From Aurantiacibacter sediminis (GTDB lineage Bacteria; Pseudomonadota; Alphaproteobacteria; Sphingomonadales; Sphingomonadaceae), in contig NZ_JAEANY010000003.1 in assembly GCF_016019885.1 (NCBI RefSeq), positions 358,829 to 422,828 of the forward strand: DNA of 64,000 nt. The letters run 5' to 3'. The translations under genes were made by a program, and so were the position numbers. Below, one piece after another: positions 18,445 to 27,070 of this stretch. The notes below the pieces were generated by a model. That model ran no database searches and had not been told where the DNA came from. It saw only the letters and a program-made list of their open reading frames with translations. Positions within the stretch are counted from its first letter, which is position 1; each line of letters begins with the position of its first letter.

Positions 18445-18987
18445 ATGACCGCACCCGATTTTGACGCTCTCGAAGAAGTGACTTGGCAAGGCGAGTGGAT
18501 CACCGCCAAAAAGCGAGGGCGCTGGGAATATTGCAGCCGCGCTCACAATATCCGCGCCGCCGTGATCCTCGCCGTCGAGAATGGCGAAATTATCCTTGTC
18601 GAGCAGTACCGTGTGCCGCTCGGCCAGCAATCGCTCGAATTGCCCGCCGGCCTGATCGGCGACGATGATGGCGGTGAAGATGACGATCCGCTGAGCGCGG
18701 CCAAGCGCGAACTGCTGGAAGAAACGGGCTATGAAGCTGAGCATTGGGAAGAGATCGGCGAGTTTTTCTCATCCCCCGGAATGGTGAGCGAGAGCTTCAC
18801 CCTGCTGAAAGCTACTGGCCTCAGGAAAACCGGTCCGGGTGGCGGTGTAGGCGGCGAAGACATCGCCGTTCACCGGGTGAAGCTGAGCGAATTCCCGCAG
18901 GTGCTGAAAGACTTCCGCCGCGGCGATGTGGCTATCGATACGCGCATGCTCCTCGCGCTCGGTCCGCATCTGCTCGGCGATCTGTGA
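18445..18987 (+). CDS. Nudix hydrolase, ADP-ribose pyrophosphatase-like
   Basis: 180 residues with a Nudix box around residues 69-96 ending in KRELLEETGY. The box has an acidic insertion (GDDDGGEDDD), and the first conserved Glu appears to be Asp. The SPGMVSES segment after the box is typical of ADP-ribose and related sugar-nucleotide pyrophosphatases. The likely reaction is cleavage of a nucleoside diphosphate linked to another group, with Mg2+. It lies five bases before the next gene. Confidence 0.88.
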   Translation: MTAPDFDALEEVTWQGEWITAKKRGRWEYCSRAHNIRAAVILAVENGEIILVEQYRVPLGQQSLELPAGLIGDDDGGEDDDPLSAAKRELLEETGYEAEHWEEIGEFFSSPGMVSESFTLLKATGLRKTGPGGGVGGEDIAVHRVKLSEFPQVLKDFRRGDVAIDTRMLLALGPHLLGDL

Positions 18988-18991
18988 GCGC

Positions 18992-19948
18992 ATGTTGCGG
19001 GTGTTGGTGACAAGGCGCTGGCCGGAGGCTGTCGAGGCGGTGCTTGCCGATAAATTCGATGTTACACTGAACGGGTCCGATACGCCTCTCACCCAAGCTG
19101 AGCTTGCCCGCGCAATGGCCGAATACGACGTGCTTTGCCCCACAGTCTCCGATTGCATCGATGCGGAAGTTCTGTGCGGCGGAGATCGGGTGAAGCTAAT
19201 AGCCAACTACGGCGTCGGTTTCGATCATATTGATTGCGCAGAGGCGAAGGCGGCGGGGATTGCAGTCTCCAATACACCCGGCGTGCTTACCGATGCCACC
19301 GCCGACCTCACGATAACGCTCATGCTTATGGCAACGCGCCGCGCGAGCGAAGGTGAGCGCGAATTGCGGCGCGGTGACTGGAGCGGCTGGCGGCCTACGC
19401 ATCTGATCGGCGCAGGGTTGCAGGACAAGGTGCTTGGCATCGTCGGCTTCGGGCGCATAGGGCAAGCGGTGGCGCGGCGAGCCAGACACGGATTCGGCAT
19501 GCGGATCGCTTATCACTCAAGCTCCGAGAAATCGGAAGCTAAGGAAGTGGATGCGAGATACTTCGACGACTTGCATGACCTGCTCGCGAATTCCGAAATT
19601 GTGTCCCTCCATATGCCCGGCGGCGCGGAGACCGAACATCTGATCGACGCGGAAGCGATCGCCGCGATGCGACCCGGAGCATACCTGATCAACACGGCGA
19701 GAGGCAGCGTCCTCGACCACAACGCGCTGGCCGATGCACTGCATTCTGGCCATCTGGCTGGCGCAGGACTGGACGTATACCCTGACGAGCCAGATGTGCC
19801 TCCTGACCTGCTAGAAGTGGACAGTGCCGTACTCTTGCCGCACCTCGGCAGCGCGACAAGGGAAGCGCGGGAAGCAATGGGAATGCGTGCGCTTGAGAAC
19901 ATCCGCGCCCATGCCAAAGGCCATGATTTGCCGGACCGTGTAGCATGA
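18992..19948 (+). CDS. D-isomer 2-hydroxyacid dehydrogenase (glyoxylate/hydroxypyruvate reductase type)
   Basis: 318 residues from the ATG at 18992. The catalytic part is split around a Rossmann domain with VGFGRIGQAVARRA. The catalytic Arg lies in NTARGSVLD, the Glu near DVYPDEPDV and the His in LLPHLGSA. These enzymes reduce 2-oxoacids with NAD(P)H. Directly overlapping a glycerate kinase gene, this one most likely reduces glyoxylate or hydroxypyruvate, giving glycerate for the kinase. Confidence 0.9.
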   Translation: MLRVLVTRRWPEAVEAVLADKFDVTLNGSDTPLTQAELARAMAEYDVLCPTVSDCIDAEVLCGGDRVKLIANYGVGFDHIDCAEAKAAGIAVSNTPGVLTDATADLTITLMLMATRRASEGERELRRGDWSGWRPTHLIGAGLQDKVLGIVGFGRIGQAVARRARHGFGMRIAYHSSSEKSEAKEVDARYFDDLHDLLANSEIVSLHMPGGAETEHLIDAEAIAAMRPGAYLINTARGSVLDHNALADALHSGHLAGAGLDVYPDEPDVPPDLLEVDSAVLLPHLGSATREAREAMGMRALENIRAHAKGHDLPDRVA

Positions 19949-20793
19949 ACGATCCAATCACGCAGCTGATTGCGCGCGAGGAATTGCCCGAAGACTATGC
20001 GCAGATTGTCGAGAAGCATTGGAAGCCGCTCGCCACGAAAATCGCGCGGCGGGCTGCGGATCGGAAGCCGCTGATCGTCGGCATCAATGGTGCGCAAGGA
20101 AGCGGCAAGACGACGGTCTGCAAAGTGCTCGAAATCCTGCTGAAGCAACGCGGCCTGCGCGCCCTGACGCTCTCGCTCGACGATCTGTACCTGACCTATG
20201 CCGAACGCCTGCAATTGGCGGCGGAGGTGCACCCGCTGTTCGCCACGCGCGGTGTCCCGGGCACTCATGCAGTGGCAATGGGCTTTGCGATCATTGAGGA
20301 TGTGCTGGCGGGCCGGGCATTCGAAATACCCAAATTCGACAAGAGCTACGATGATCGCTCCAACGAATTGACCCGCGTTTCCGGCCCGGTCGATGTGCTA
20401 TTGTTCGAAGGCTGGTGTGTCGGAGCCGCCGCGCAACCGCCTGAAAAGCTGAGGAGACCGATCAATGTGCTCGAGTCCGAAGAGGACCCGGATGCCATCT
20501 GGCGCACGCTGGTCAACCACTGGCTTGGCGAAGATTACAGCCGCCTTTTCGCGCTCATCGATATGCTGGTGATGCTGAAAGTCGATCATTTCGATGCAGT
20601 TCTCGCCAACCGCCGCAAACAGGAAGAAAAGCTCGCGGCGATGAACCCGCTAGGTCCTGGCGTGCTGGATGAGGACGCGCTTATTCGCTTCGTCTCACAT
20701 TATGAGCGCCTGACGCGGCACATGTTGGACGAGATGCCCGAACGCGCTGATGTCGTGATCGAAATTGACCGAAGCCAGACCCCTCAGCCCTAG
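19945..20793 (+). CDS. D-glycerate 3-kinase (GLYK type) or related P-loop kinase
   Basis: 282 residues with a Walker A loop GINGAQGSGKTT near residues 46-57 and the motifs SLDDLYLT and VLLFEGWCVG seen in plant-type glycerate kinases and relatives of uridine kinase. This family phosphorylates D-glycerate to 3-phosphoglycerate. Its ATG overlaps the dehydrogenase stop (ATGA). The pair would feed hydroxypyruvate or glyoxylate carbon into glycolysis. The kinase belongs to the P-loop class rather than the bacterial GarK or MOFRL classes. Confidence 0.87.
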   Translation: MNDPITQLIAREELPEDYAQIVEKHWKPLATKIARRAADRKPLIVGINGAQGSGKTTVCKVLEILLKQRGLRALTLSLDDLYLTYAERLQLAAEVHPLFATRGVPGTHAVAMGFAIIEDVLAGRAFEIPKFDKSYDDRSNELTRVSGPVDVLLFEGWCVGAAAQPPEKLRRPINVLESEEDPDAIWRTLVNHWLGEDYSRLFALIDMLVMLKVDHFDAVLANRRKQEEKLAAMNPLGPGVLDEDALIRFVSHYERLTRHMLDEMPERADVVIEIDRSQTPQP

Positions 20794-20976
20794 TCTCTAC
20801 TGCTCATTTGGAATGGAAGTGCATCGCAACCGGAAAGAGTGGGATGGAGGAAGCGAGGCGGGAGGGTGGAAGGTAATGCAGCCCCGCGTTTCCGGCTACG
20901 ATGCAAGCTTCTCTTGAACCTGCCTTCCGCCGAATGAAACATGGGCTTTGGGGCAGGATTTCTGCCGATTGCGTGC

Positions 20977-21609
20977 CTAAATACCCGCTTCAACCGCAAG
21001 CCGGATCATGTCCGCACTGCTTTTCGCGCCGAGCTTCTCCATGGCGAGGCCACGGTGCATCTTGATCGTCTTTTCCGACAGGCCCAGTTCCCAGGCGATC
21101 TGTTTGTTGCGCAGGCCTGCAGCAACCATGGTCAGCACTTCCAGCTGACGCTTTGACAGGTCCTTGATCTTTTCGACAGCCCGCGCGCGGCGCGTTGCTT
21201 CAGGGGTCTGCGCCCCATCTTCCAGCTCGACCTGCGAGCCGTGAAAATATTCGAGTTCGCCCTCTTCATCGAAAATCGGCGCTACCACCACGGCGTTGCG
21301 AAATGGCGTTCCGTCCTTCTTGTAATTCAGGATTTCGACCATCACCGCCTTGCGCTCTCGCACGCCCTGGCGAATGGTTTCGGTCAGCCACGGCTCTGTG
21401 CCGGGGCCGGAGAGGAAGCGACAATTGCGACCGATAATCTCTTCTTCGGTATATCCGGTCAGCTCCATAAACGCGTCATTGCAGGCAATAATCGGGTTAT
21501 CGGGCAAGCGCGGGTCACTCACCACAGAGGCGATCGGGTTCGATGCAATCAGATCGATCACACGCTGATCGACGTCATCAAATGCTGCATTTTCCACGGT
21601 CATTAACAT
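20977..21609 (-). CDS. EL222-like blue-light LOV-HTH transcription factor
   Basis: 210 residues from the ATG at 21609 (AAGGAAA upstream). A LOV domain at about residues 20-130 carries the flavin motif GRNCRFLSG, with the adduct-forming Cys at 63, and the strand [16 protein letters not shown] linker and a LuxR-type helix-turn-helix follow (about residues 148-210, [22 protein letters not shown]). Order, length and many segments match what I recall of E. litoralis EL222, in which light forms a Cys-FMN adduct, frees the HTH and lets a dimer bind DNA. It lies downstream of, and on the same strand as, the RiPP exporter operon. Confidence 0.93.
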   Translation of the reverse strand: MLMTVENAAFDDVDQRVIDLIASNPIASVVSDPRLPDNPIIACNDAFMELTGYTEEEIIGRNCRFLSGPGTEPWLTETIRQGVRERKAVMVEILNYKKDGTPFRNAVVVAPIFDEEGELEYFHGSQVELEDGAQTPEATRRARAVEKIKDLSKRQLEVLTMVAAGLRNKQIAWELGLSEKTIKMHRGLAMEKLGAKSSADMIRLAVEAGI

Positions 21610-21717
21610 GCTCTGTTTCCTTCCCGGCGTAAACCCTCTCCGCTGGATGCGAGGGGAGCCAACATCCGATTGGTACATAAGAGATACGGTCGAGCGCGGG
21701 GAAAGGTTTCAAATACT

Positions 21718-23475
21718 TTACACAGCCACGCGCGCACGCCCGTCGCTCACAGCGATCCGCATGTCTGCATATTGAACGGCATTTAGCGAATGGGAGACCA
21801 TCAGGATGATGCGGTCGCCTACCCTTTCTCGCAATCCGCCGATAATCCGCCGCTCGAGCTGCGGGTCCATTGCCGAGGTTGCTTCGTCGAGGATAAACAT
21901 TCGTGCGGGCCGCAACAGCGCGCGGGCGAGGCATAGCCGCTGGCGTTCTCCACCCGAAAGTCGCGCGCCGCCATCAAGCAGCTCTTCATCCAATCCATCT
22001 GGCAGAGCAGAAACAATCCGATCGGCTTCCGCCTCGGCCAGCTTTTCGCGGATCAGCTCATCGCTGGCTTCACAATTGGGCCAAAGCAGGTTTTCACGCA
22101 CCGTGCCGTCGAAAATGAAGGGCTCTTGCGGCGCGAATGCGATCTGCGATTGCCACGCACGGCGTGTTTCTGTGTTCAGCGAAACGTCGCCCCATGTGAC
22201 ATCGCCGCGAGCCGGCAGGTGCAGGCCCGCGATGACTTCGACCAAAGTCGATTTTCCGGCGCCTGATGGTCCGCCAATATGTACCAGTGAACCGGGTGCG
22301 ATTTCGAGCTGGTCTGACTGAACAAGCGTTACCGGATCGCCGTGATCATCCTGCACTTCGACGCGGCAATCCTTTAGCCGAAGCAGGCCACCGGGCAAGA
22401 CAGCGTTCTTGTTGTCCAACGGAGCTGATGAGCGCCAAGGGCGATGCGCCTCGTCCAGTTCCGCTTCCAATGCGCGGATGCTTTCGAATGCTGGCAGCGC
22501 GTGGGCGATCGACTGCAGCCCGCCAAAGGTCGCGACCAGATTGGGCGCGAGGCGCAGCACGATGGCTGCCATGACAAGCAGCTCACCTCCGCTTAAGCCT
22601 ACGATGCCGAAGCCGACAAGCAGTACGATGAGCGCGAAACATGCGGCGATCACCTGCACGGCGTTGCGAAGGCGCGATTGCTGCATCACGAATTGCACGG
22701 AGATGGCCCGCGTTTCGGCAATGCTCTGCGCAAAACGCTCGGCCAATTCGGCCTCTGCGCGCGCTGCCTTTGCCGCTTTCATGCCTTCAAGAAAGCGCGT
22801 AGTTTCATGCATCACGCCCCGGCTCGCACGATTGAGATTGCGCCCGAGGCGATGGCTGCGCCGCATCCAGATCACTGCGAAGACCAGGCCCAGCGCAATC
22901 ATTCCCAGAAGTGCCACTCCCAGTACCGGGCTGACGACAAATGCTGCGACCAGATAGGCGAGCGACATCATCGACAGCACCAAACCGTTCGACAGGAATT
23001 GCATGGTGACGGCCAGCCTGCCGATATTAGTGGTGATCGAATTCAGCAGCTGCGATTTGCGAAAACGCTTGATGACCGGCCAATCGGCATGGGCGAGCCG
23101 ATCGAAGAAGCCGCGCCGGATATGATCGACAAATCCCTGTGCCAATTGCATCATCATCACATCGCGCTTCATCAGCACGAGCGCGCGCAGTATGATCAGG
23201 AGCAGGAACGCGCTACCCATCACAAGAAGCTGTTCGAGTGGCGTATCTGCACCGACATTGGACAGCCAGCTCAGCAAATTGCCGCTCAGTCCGCCTTCGC
23301 TACCTGACCCTTGCGAGAACACCGTTTCGGCGACCGGGAGCAGCAGGACCAGACCGACACCTTCGAGGACGGCGGCAAGCGCCACCACAGCAATGGTTGC
23401 CGGCAGGCGCGGCCCTGCAAATGAGAGAATGGCGCCAAGCAGCGCGCGCAATCCACCTGATGGCTTTCCGGCCAC
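21718..23475 (-). CDS. ABC exporter of the RiPP cluster (lasso D type)
   Basis: 585 residues with a GTG start two bases after the B2 stop. A transmembrane half with about six helices spans residues 1-330. The nucleotide-binding half has Walker A GPSGAGKST (about 402), signature LSGGERQR (about 506) and Walker B MFILDEATS (about 525). It lacks an N-terminal C39 peptidase, as lasso-type exporters do, since leader removal is done by the B2 protease. The probable role is export of, and self-protection against, the mature peptide. Confidence 0.88.
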   Translation of the reverse strand: MAGKPSGGLRALLGAILSFAGPRLPATIAVVALAAVLEGVGLVLLLPVAETVFSQGSGSEGGLSGNLLSWLSNVGADTPLEQLLVMGSAFLLLIILRALVLMKRDVMMMQLAQGFVDHIRRGFFDRLAHADWPVIKRFRKSQLLNSITTNIGRLAVTMQFLSNGLVLSMMSLAYLVAAFVVSPVLGVALLGMIALGLVFAVIWMRRSHRLGRNLNRASRGVMHETTRFLEGMKAAKAARAEAELAERFAQSIAETRAISVQFVMQQSRLRNAVQVIAACFALIVLLVGFGIVGLSGGELLVMAAIVLRLAPNLVATFGGLQSIAHALPAFESIRALEAELDEAHRPWRSSAPLDNKNAVLPGGLLRLKDCRVEVQDDHGDPVTLVQSDQLEIAPGSLVHIGGPSGAGKSTLVEVIAGLHLPARGDVTWGDVSLNTETRRAWQSQIAFAPQEPFIFDGTVRENLLWPNCEASDELIREKLAEAEADRIVSALPDGLDEELLDGGARLSGGERQRLCLARALLRPARMFILDEATSAMDPQLERRIIGGLRERVGDRIILMVSHSLNAVQYADMRIAVSDGRARVAV

Positions 23476-23477
23476 GC

Positions 23478-23936
23478 TCAGCCGCGTTCCAGGTCGGCGC
23501 GCGAATTGTGAAAAGCGAGGAATTCTGCGCGCTCGTCCGCTCCGGTCAGAACGCGGTCACCTACCATCAGCCAGGCATGGAACAGCAGGCTCTTGCCTTC
23601 CTCCTCGCCGCGCTTCGATCCGATGATGATGCGTGACGGTATGCCCCGGCGTGCCAGCACCCAGCGCCCGGCCATGGCGCGCGGCAGGCAAACCACCTGA
23701 AACAGCCGAATGCGATTGGCGACGCGATTGACCAAGCGGCCGATGTTCGATGCCTGATCAAGGCGCTGCTCGCTCAGCACAGGCCATGCGCCAGCATCAG
23801 GTTCCGCATCAATGGGGCCCAGCGTATGCCGCCAGTTACGAAAGGGCACATAGCGGATCAGGAATCGCGCCCAGGCAAGGCTAAGCCAGATCTCCATCCG
23901 CACGACACGCCGCTTGATTGATCGTACAACCGTCAT
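23478..23936 (-). CDS. Lasso-type B2 protein (transglutaminase-like leader peptidase)
   Basis: 152 residues from the ATG at 23936. The core reads VVCLPRAMAGRWVLARRGIP (residues 81-100), with a putative catalytic Cys at 83. His120 follows in LLFHAWL, and an Asp soon after (127 or 134) completes a Cys-His-Asp triad. This is the pattern of lasso peptide B2 proteases, which cut the leader from the precursor while the cyclase closes the ring. The RRE/B1 half is a separate gene, the PqqD protein at 28.9 kb. The ORF begins 14 bases after the nucleotidyltransferase gene. Confidence 0.85.
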   Translation of the reverse strand: MTVVRSIKRRVVRMEIWLSLAWARFLIRYVPFRNWRHTLGPIDAEPDAGAWPVLSEQRLDQASNIGRLVNRVANRIRLFQVVCLPRAMAGRWVLARRGIPSRIIIGSKRGEEEGKSLLFHAWLMVGDRVLTGADERAEFLAFHNSRADLERG

Positions 23937-23949
23937 GCTTTGTCGCCTA

Positions 23950-25020
23950 TCAGAGCTTCCACAGCAACCACAACATGGCATTGCTGCGAAGCACGCGAAT
24001 GCGGCTGGGGTGATGTCCGAAAACCGGAGGATCGCGAATGATCTGTGCGTGCCGCAGGACACGCTTTGGCAATGGCTCGGCCTCGGTTTGAGCCAAGCGT
24101 CGCCGAAATGCGCCTAAGTGGGCCTGCACTCGCTCATCACCAGGGTCGACGCGCAGTTCGCCCACCCATGGTTCGATCGGGCAGTCTGGCCAAAGCTCCT
24201 TACCCAGCATCAGACTGGCTAGAAGCGCCGGAGCAAAGTCGAGATCATCGGATCTGGCGATAACTATCGCGCGAATATCCGCGTCGGTCTTCTCAACGAT
24301 CATCGCAAGATCGCACAGCCATTTCATGCGTTTCCAGCCTGTTACAGCGCCGTGAATGATCAGGTACAGGATGTAATCGGGGTCCTCCAGCGCGCTCCGG
24401 TCGCCATGCTCGACACGTAGGTCCCGCCAACCACTGGGAGGCTCACCCAAAGTGCGCGAGTGCAGTTCAATTTCAGTATTCAGGTCGCGATCGAAAATAC
24501 TGATCTCACGATGATACCTGGCAATCCGCCGTGCTCTGCGAGCGCCTTCGGGGCCGCGCTCACCAGCGACGAGGTAGCCATTATCAGCAGCGAGATCGAT
24601 CGCCGCCTCGAAGTTTTCAGGCGAGACCAGCAGGTCGACATCCTTCGATGCGCGCAGCGTGGAGCGGCCATATAGCTCCTCTCCCAGGCGCCAGCCTTTG
24701 ATTTCCCTTGACGCTACGCCCTCAGCCTCCAGAAGTGGACGAAAGCGCTTGCTCGCTGCTTTCTGCCGCAATTCCCGGCGCGTCATCTTGTCGAGGTGGC
24801 GCGCGAGATAATCGCGCACTGCGATGATTTCTGAAGTGTGCTCGCCCTCTTGCTCCAAAGCATTCGACCAAGATCGATCAAGCAACGCTCCCACTCGATG
24901 CCGCCAGACCGCGAATTGCGCAAGCGCGATGCTCGGCTTGGGCGGCCCCGCGTTCGGATGATGCAGGGCAGGCCGCAGCGCATCGGCCAGTTCCAAAAGT
25001 TGACGGGGCGGTGAATTCAT
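23950..25020 (-). CDS. NTP_transf_5-like nucleotidyltransferase family protein of the RiPP cluster
   Basis: 356 residues from the ATG at 25020. The middle region contains the nucleotidyltransferase signature SKDVDLLV (about residues 125-132), preceded by LKGW-like IKGWRLGEELYG and followed by FEAAIDLAADNGY. The family (PF14907-like) is common in lasso and other peptide or polysaccharide clusters, and its product is mostly uncharacterised; addition of a nucleotide or sugar-like group has been suggested. It is the first gene of the leftward operon and is divergent from the cyclase gene. Confidence 0.78.
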   Translation of the reverse strand: MNSPPRQLLELADALRPALHHPNAGPPKPSIALAQFAVWRHRVGALLDRSWSNALEQEGEHTSEIIAVRDYLARHLDKMTRRELRQKAASKRFRPLLEAEGVASREIKGWRLGEELYGRSTLRASKDVDLLVSPENFEAAIDLAADNGYLVAGERGPEGARRARRIARYHREISIFDRDLNTEIELHSRTLGEPPSGWRDLRVEHGDRSALEDPDYILYLIIHGAVTGWKRMKWLCDLAMIVEKTDADIRAIVIARSDDLDFAPALLASLMLGKELWPDCPIEPWVGELRVDPGDERVQAHLGAFRRRLAQTEAEPLPKRVLRHAQIIRDPPVFGHHPSRIRVLRSNAMLWLLWKL

Positions 25021-25099
25021 ACCGGCCTCTAACCCAGCTTGTGAATGTGCTGCAACACGCTCTTGTGCCGCGCATCGCACCGTGATTAGGCAGTCAGCG
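25021..25099. promoter_or_regulatory. Divergent control region of the RiPP cluster
   Basis: About 80 bases separate the nucleotidyltransferase and cyclase start codons and must hold both promoters, or promoters reaching into the genes. It contains TTGTGAATGTGCTGCAACAC and related imperfect repeats (TTGTG twice, GTGCTGCAACAC). No clear -35/-10 pair was found. It is the natural place to look for a binding site of the neighbouring LOV-HTH regulator. Confidence 0.4.
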
Positions 25100-27070
25100 A
25101 TGACAGCGATCGGCGCCCTGTTCGAACGAAGCGGTGAACCAGCGTCGAAGCAGGACGCTGAGCGAATTATGAGCGCGCTTCGCGTGCATGGGGAACGCAA
25201 GCAGCAAAATGCGCGCTTCGGCAATTTTGCGGCGGCATGGACGCAAGGCACGCCATACACCCCCGAAGATCTGTTCGATCACCAGCCGATGAGTTTGCCA
25301 TCAGGTAGTTTCCTCTTCGTCGGCCGGCTCGATTACCGCGATGACCTCGTTCGCGCGCTCGGACTGGAAACAGCCACAGCCGCAAAAATGGCAGATAGCG
25401 GCCTTGCAATGGCAGCGTGGGAAAAGTGGGGCACGGACAGTTTCGATCGACTTGAAGGTGGCTGGAGCCTTATCGTCATCGATGCGGAAAACCAGCGCCT
25501 GACAGCAGCCCGATCCCCATTTCACGCGCCGCCGCTGGTCTATCATGAAAGCCGCGATCGCTTCGCCATTTCGAGCTTTCCCCGCGGGCTCTTCGCCCTG
25601 CCGACGATCCCGCGCATGGTCGATGAAGAGCGCGTTGCCGACGCGCTTATCCTGAATTTCGAATTCAAGGAGAAGACTTACTTCAAAGACGTGTTCTCGC
25701 TCCCGTCCGGCCATTGGATGGAAGTGACGCGCGACGCGAGCACGATCACCGGATTTTACGATGTCGATAGGTTGGAGCCGATCCGCTTCGCCCGGGACGA
25801 AGATTATGTCGAAGCGCTCGATGCGCTGATGCAGGACTCCGTCGCTACTTCCATGCGCGCACTCAAGACGCCAGCATGTACGGTGAGCGCCGGTCTCGAT
25901 AGTTCGACGGTTGCGGTCTACGCGCTCGAAGCCTTGGAGCGCGGCGTGCCGGGTTTGACCGATCCCCTGATCGGCTTCACACATGTGCCGGGAAAAGATT
26001 GGGATGGCCGCACCTATGGCAAAGGACGGTTGGGTGACGAGTCCGGACCGGTCAAAGCGCTTGCCGCCATGTATCCGCACTTCGACGTGACCTTCGTCGC
26101 CTCGGAAGGTCTACCGCTCGACCATGGGCTGGATGAGGTCATCCGGTTGAGCGAAATGCCGCCCTTTGGGTGGAACAATCTCCATTGGGGCGCAGAAATC
26201 CAGCGGCTGACGAAAGAAACCGGACGCAATGTGCTGCTTGGCGGCGGCAGCGGCAATCGCACCATTTCCTTCTCCAATCGCTACATCTTTCCCAAGCTTT
26301 TCAAGGAACGGCGCTGGGGAGAATTGCACCGGATGCTGCGCGCACTCAATATCGAGCAGGGTATTGCCAAGCGTTATTATCGCTTCGTCGCGCAACCCCT
26401 GTTTCCTGCGTCAGTCAACAAGCTGATCGGCCGCGTTCGCCGCGATCAGAGTATGGCGGGTTACTCAGGATATTCTGCGATCAACCCGGACTACGCGGCG
26501 GAAATGCGCGTGGGTGAACGCGCACAGGAAATGGGCTGGGACGACAGCTTCAGCACCATGCGCAGCCCGCAGGAAATGCGCAAACGTATGAGTTTTAACG
26601 GAAATCGTGAGCAAAATGCGTTGATGCGCGCTGCCATGCAAAGTTCGAGCGGCGTGCAGAGCCGCGATCCGCTAGGGTGTCGTCGCATCACCGAATTCTG
26701 TTTCGCCATCCCGGACGAGCAATATATGACGCCGGGCGTCGATCGCTGGCTGGTAAGGCGGCTGATGAAAGACCGCCTGCCGCGAGAAATTGTCAATTTT
26801 CAACAGCGCGGGCGGCAGTCTGCCGATTGGCATGCGCGCTTCACCCAGAATTTGGATCGCCACCGCGAAGAATTCGAAGCTATGGCGCATGATCCAGACA
26901 TGGCAGAGCGCTTCGACATTCCCCGTATTCGTAGAGTCTTCGACACCTGGCCGGACAAGACTCCGCTCGATGCGAACGATCATCCGGATTACCTTCTCGC
27001 CATGGTCGGTATGGGACGAATGTTTGGAATTAAGCGCTTTATTAATTGGGTAGAAGGCAGGAACCGATGA
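25100..27070 (+). CDS. Asparagine-synthetase-like cyclase (lasso C type)
   Basis: 656 residues from the ATG at 25100; a GTG at 25082 is in frame but the protein then gains six unusual residues. The N-terminal part keeps the amidotransferase fold (GSFLFVGRLDYRDDLVRAL) but has Thr instead of the Cys2 nucleophile, so glutaminase activity is lost, as in lasso macrolactam synthetases. The C-terminal part has the ATP-PPi loop SAGLDSS near residue 262. Such enzymes adenylate an Asp or Glu side chain and close it onto the N-terminal amine of the core peptide. Confidence 0.86.
   Translation: MTAIGALFERSGEPASKQDAERIMSALRVHGERKQQNARFGNFAAAWTQGTPYTPEDLFDHQPMSLPSGSFLFVGRLDYRDDLVRALGLETATAAKMADSGLAMAAWEKWGTDSFDRLEGGWSLIVIDAENQRLTAARSPFHAPPLVYHESRDRFAISSFPRGLFALPTIPRMVDEERVADALILNFEFKEKTYFKDVFSLPSGHWMEVTRDASTITGFYDVDRLEPIRFARDEDYVEALDALMQDSVATSMRALKTPACTVSAGLDSSTVAVYALEALERGVPGLTDPLIGFTHVPGKDWDGRTYGKGRLGDESGPVKALAAMYPHFDVTFVASEGLPLDHGLDEVIRLSEMPPFGWNNLHWGAEIQRLTKETGRNVLLGGGSGNRTISFSNRYIFPKLFKERRWGELHRMLRALNIEQGIAKRYYRFVAQPLFPASVNKLIGRVRRDQSMAGYSGYSAINPDYAAEMRVGERAQEMGWDDSFSTMRSPQEMRKRMSFNGNREQNALMRAAMQSSSGVQSRDPLGCRRITEFCFAIPDEQYMTPGVDRWLVRRLMKDRLPREIVNFQQRGRQSADWHARFTQNLDRHREEFEAMAHDPDMAERFDIPRIRRVFDTWPDKTPLDANDHPDYLLAMVGMGRMFGIKRFINWVEGRNR

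Noticed and set aside
20813..20917. A 34-codon plus-strand frame considered as a lasso precursor
   Set aside because: It contains GGSEAGG but lacks a leader of normal length and a Thr before the core start, and no ribosome binding site is convincing.
21609..21666. A 20-codon frame just ahead of the LOV-HTH gene on the minus strand
   Set aside because: It ends [12 protein letters not shown] with an Asp/Glu pattern loosely like a lasso ring, but has no leader and probably is untranslated upstream sequence.
25046..25090. A 14-codon frame (MCCNTLLCRASHRD) ahead of the cyclase gene
   Set aside because: Too short for leader plus core, and it lies in the promoter region; a regulatory leader peptide cannot be excluded but has no support.
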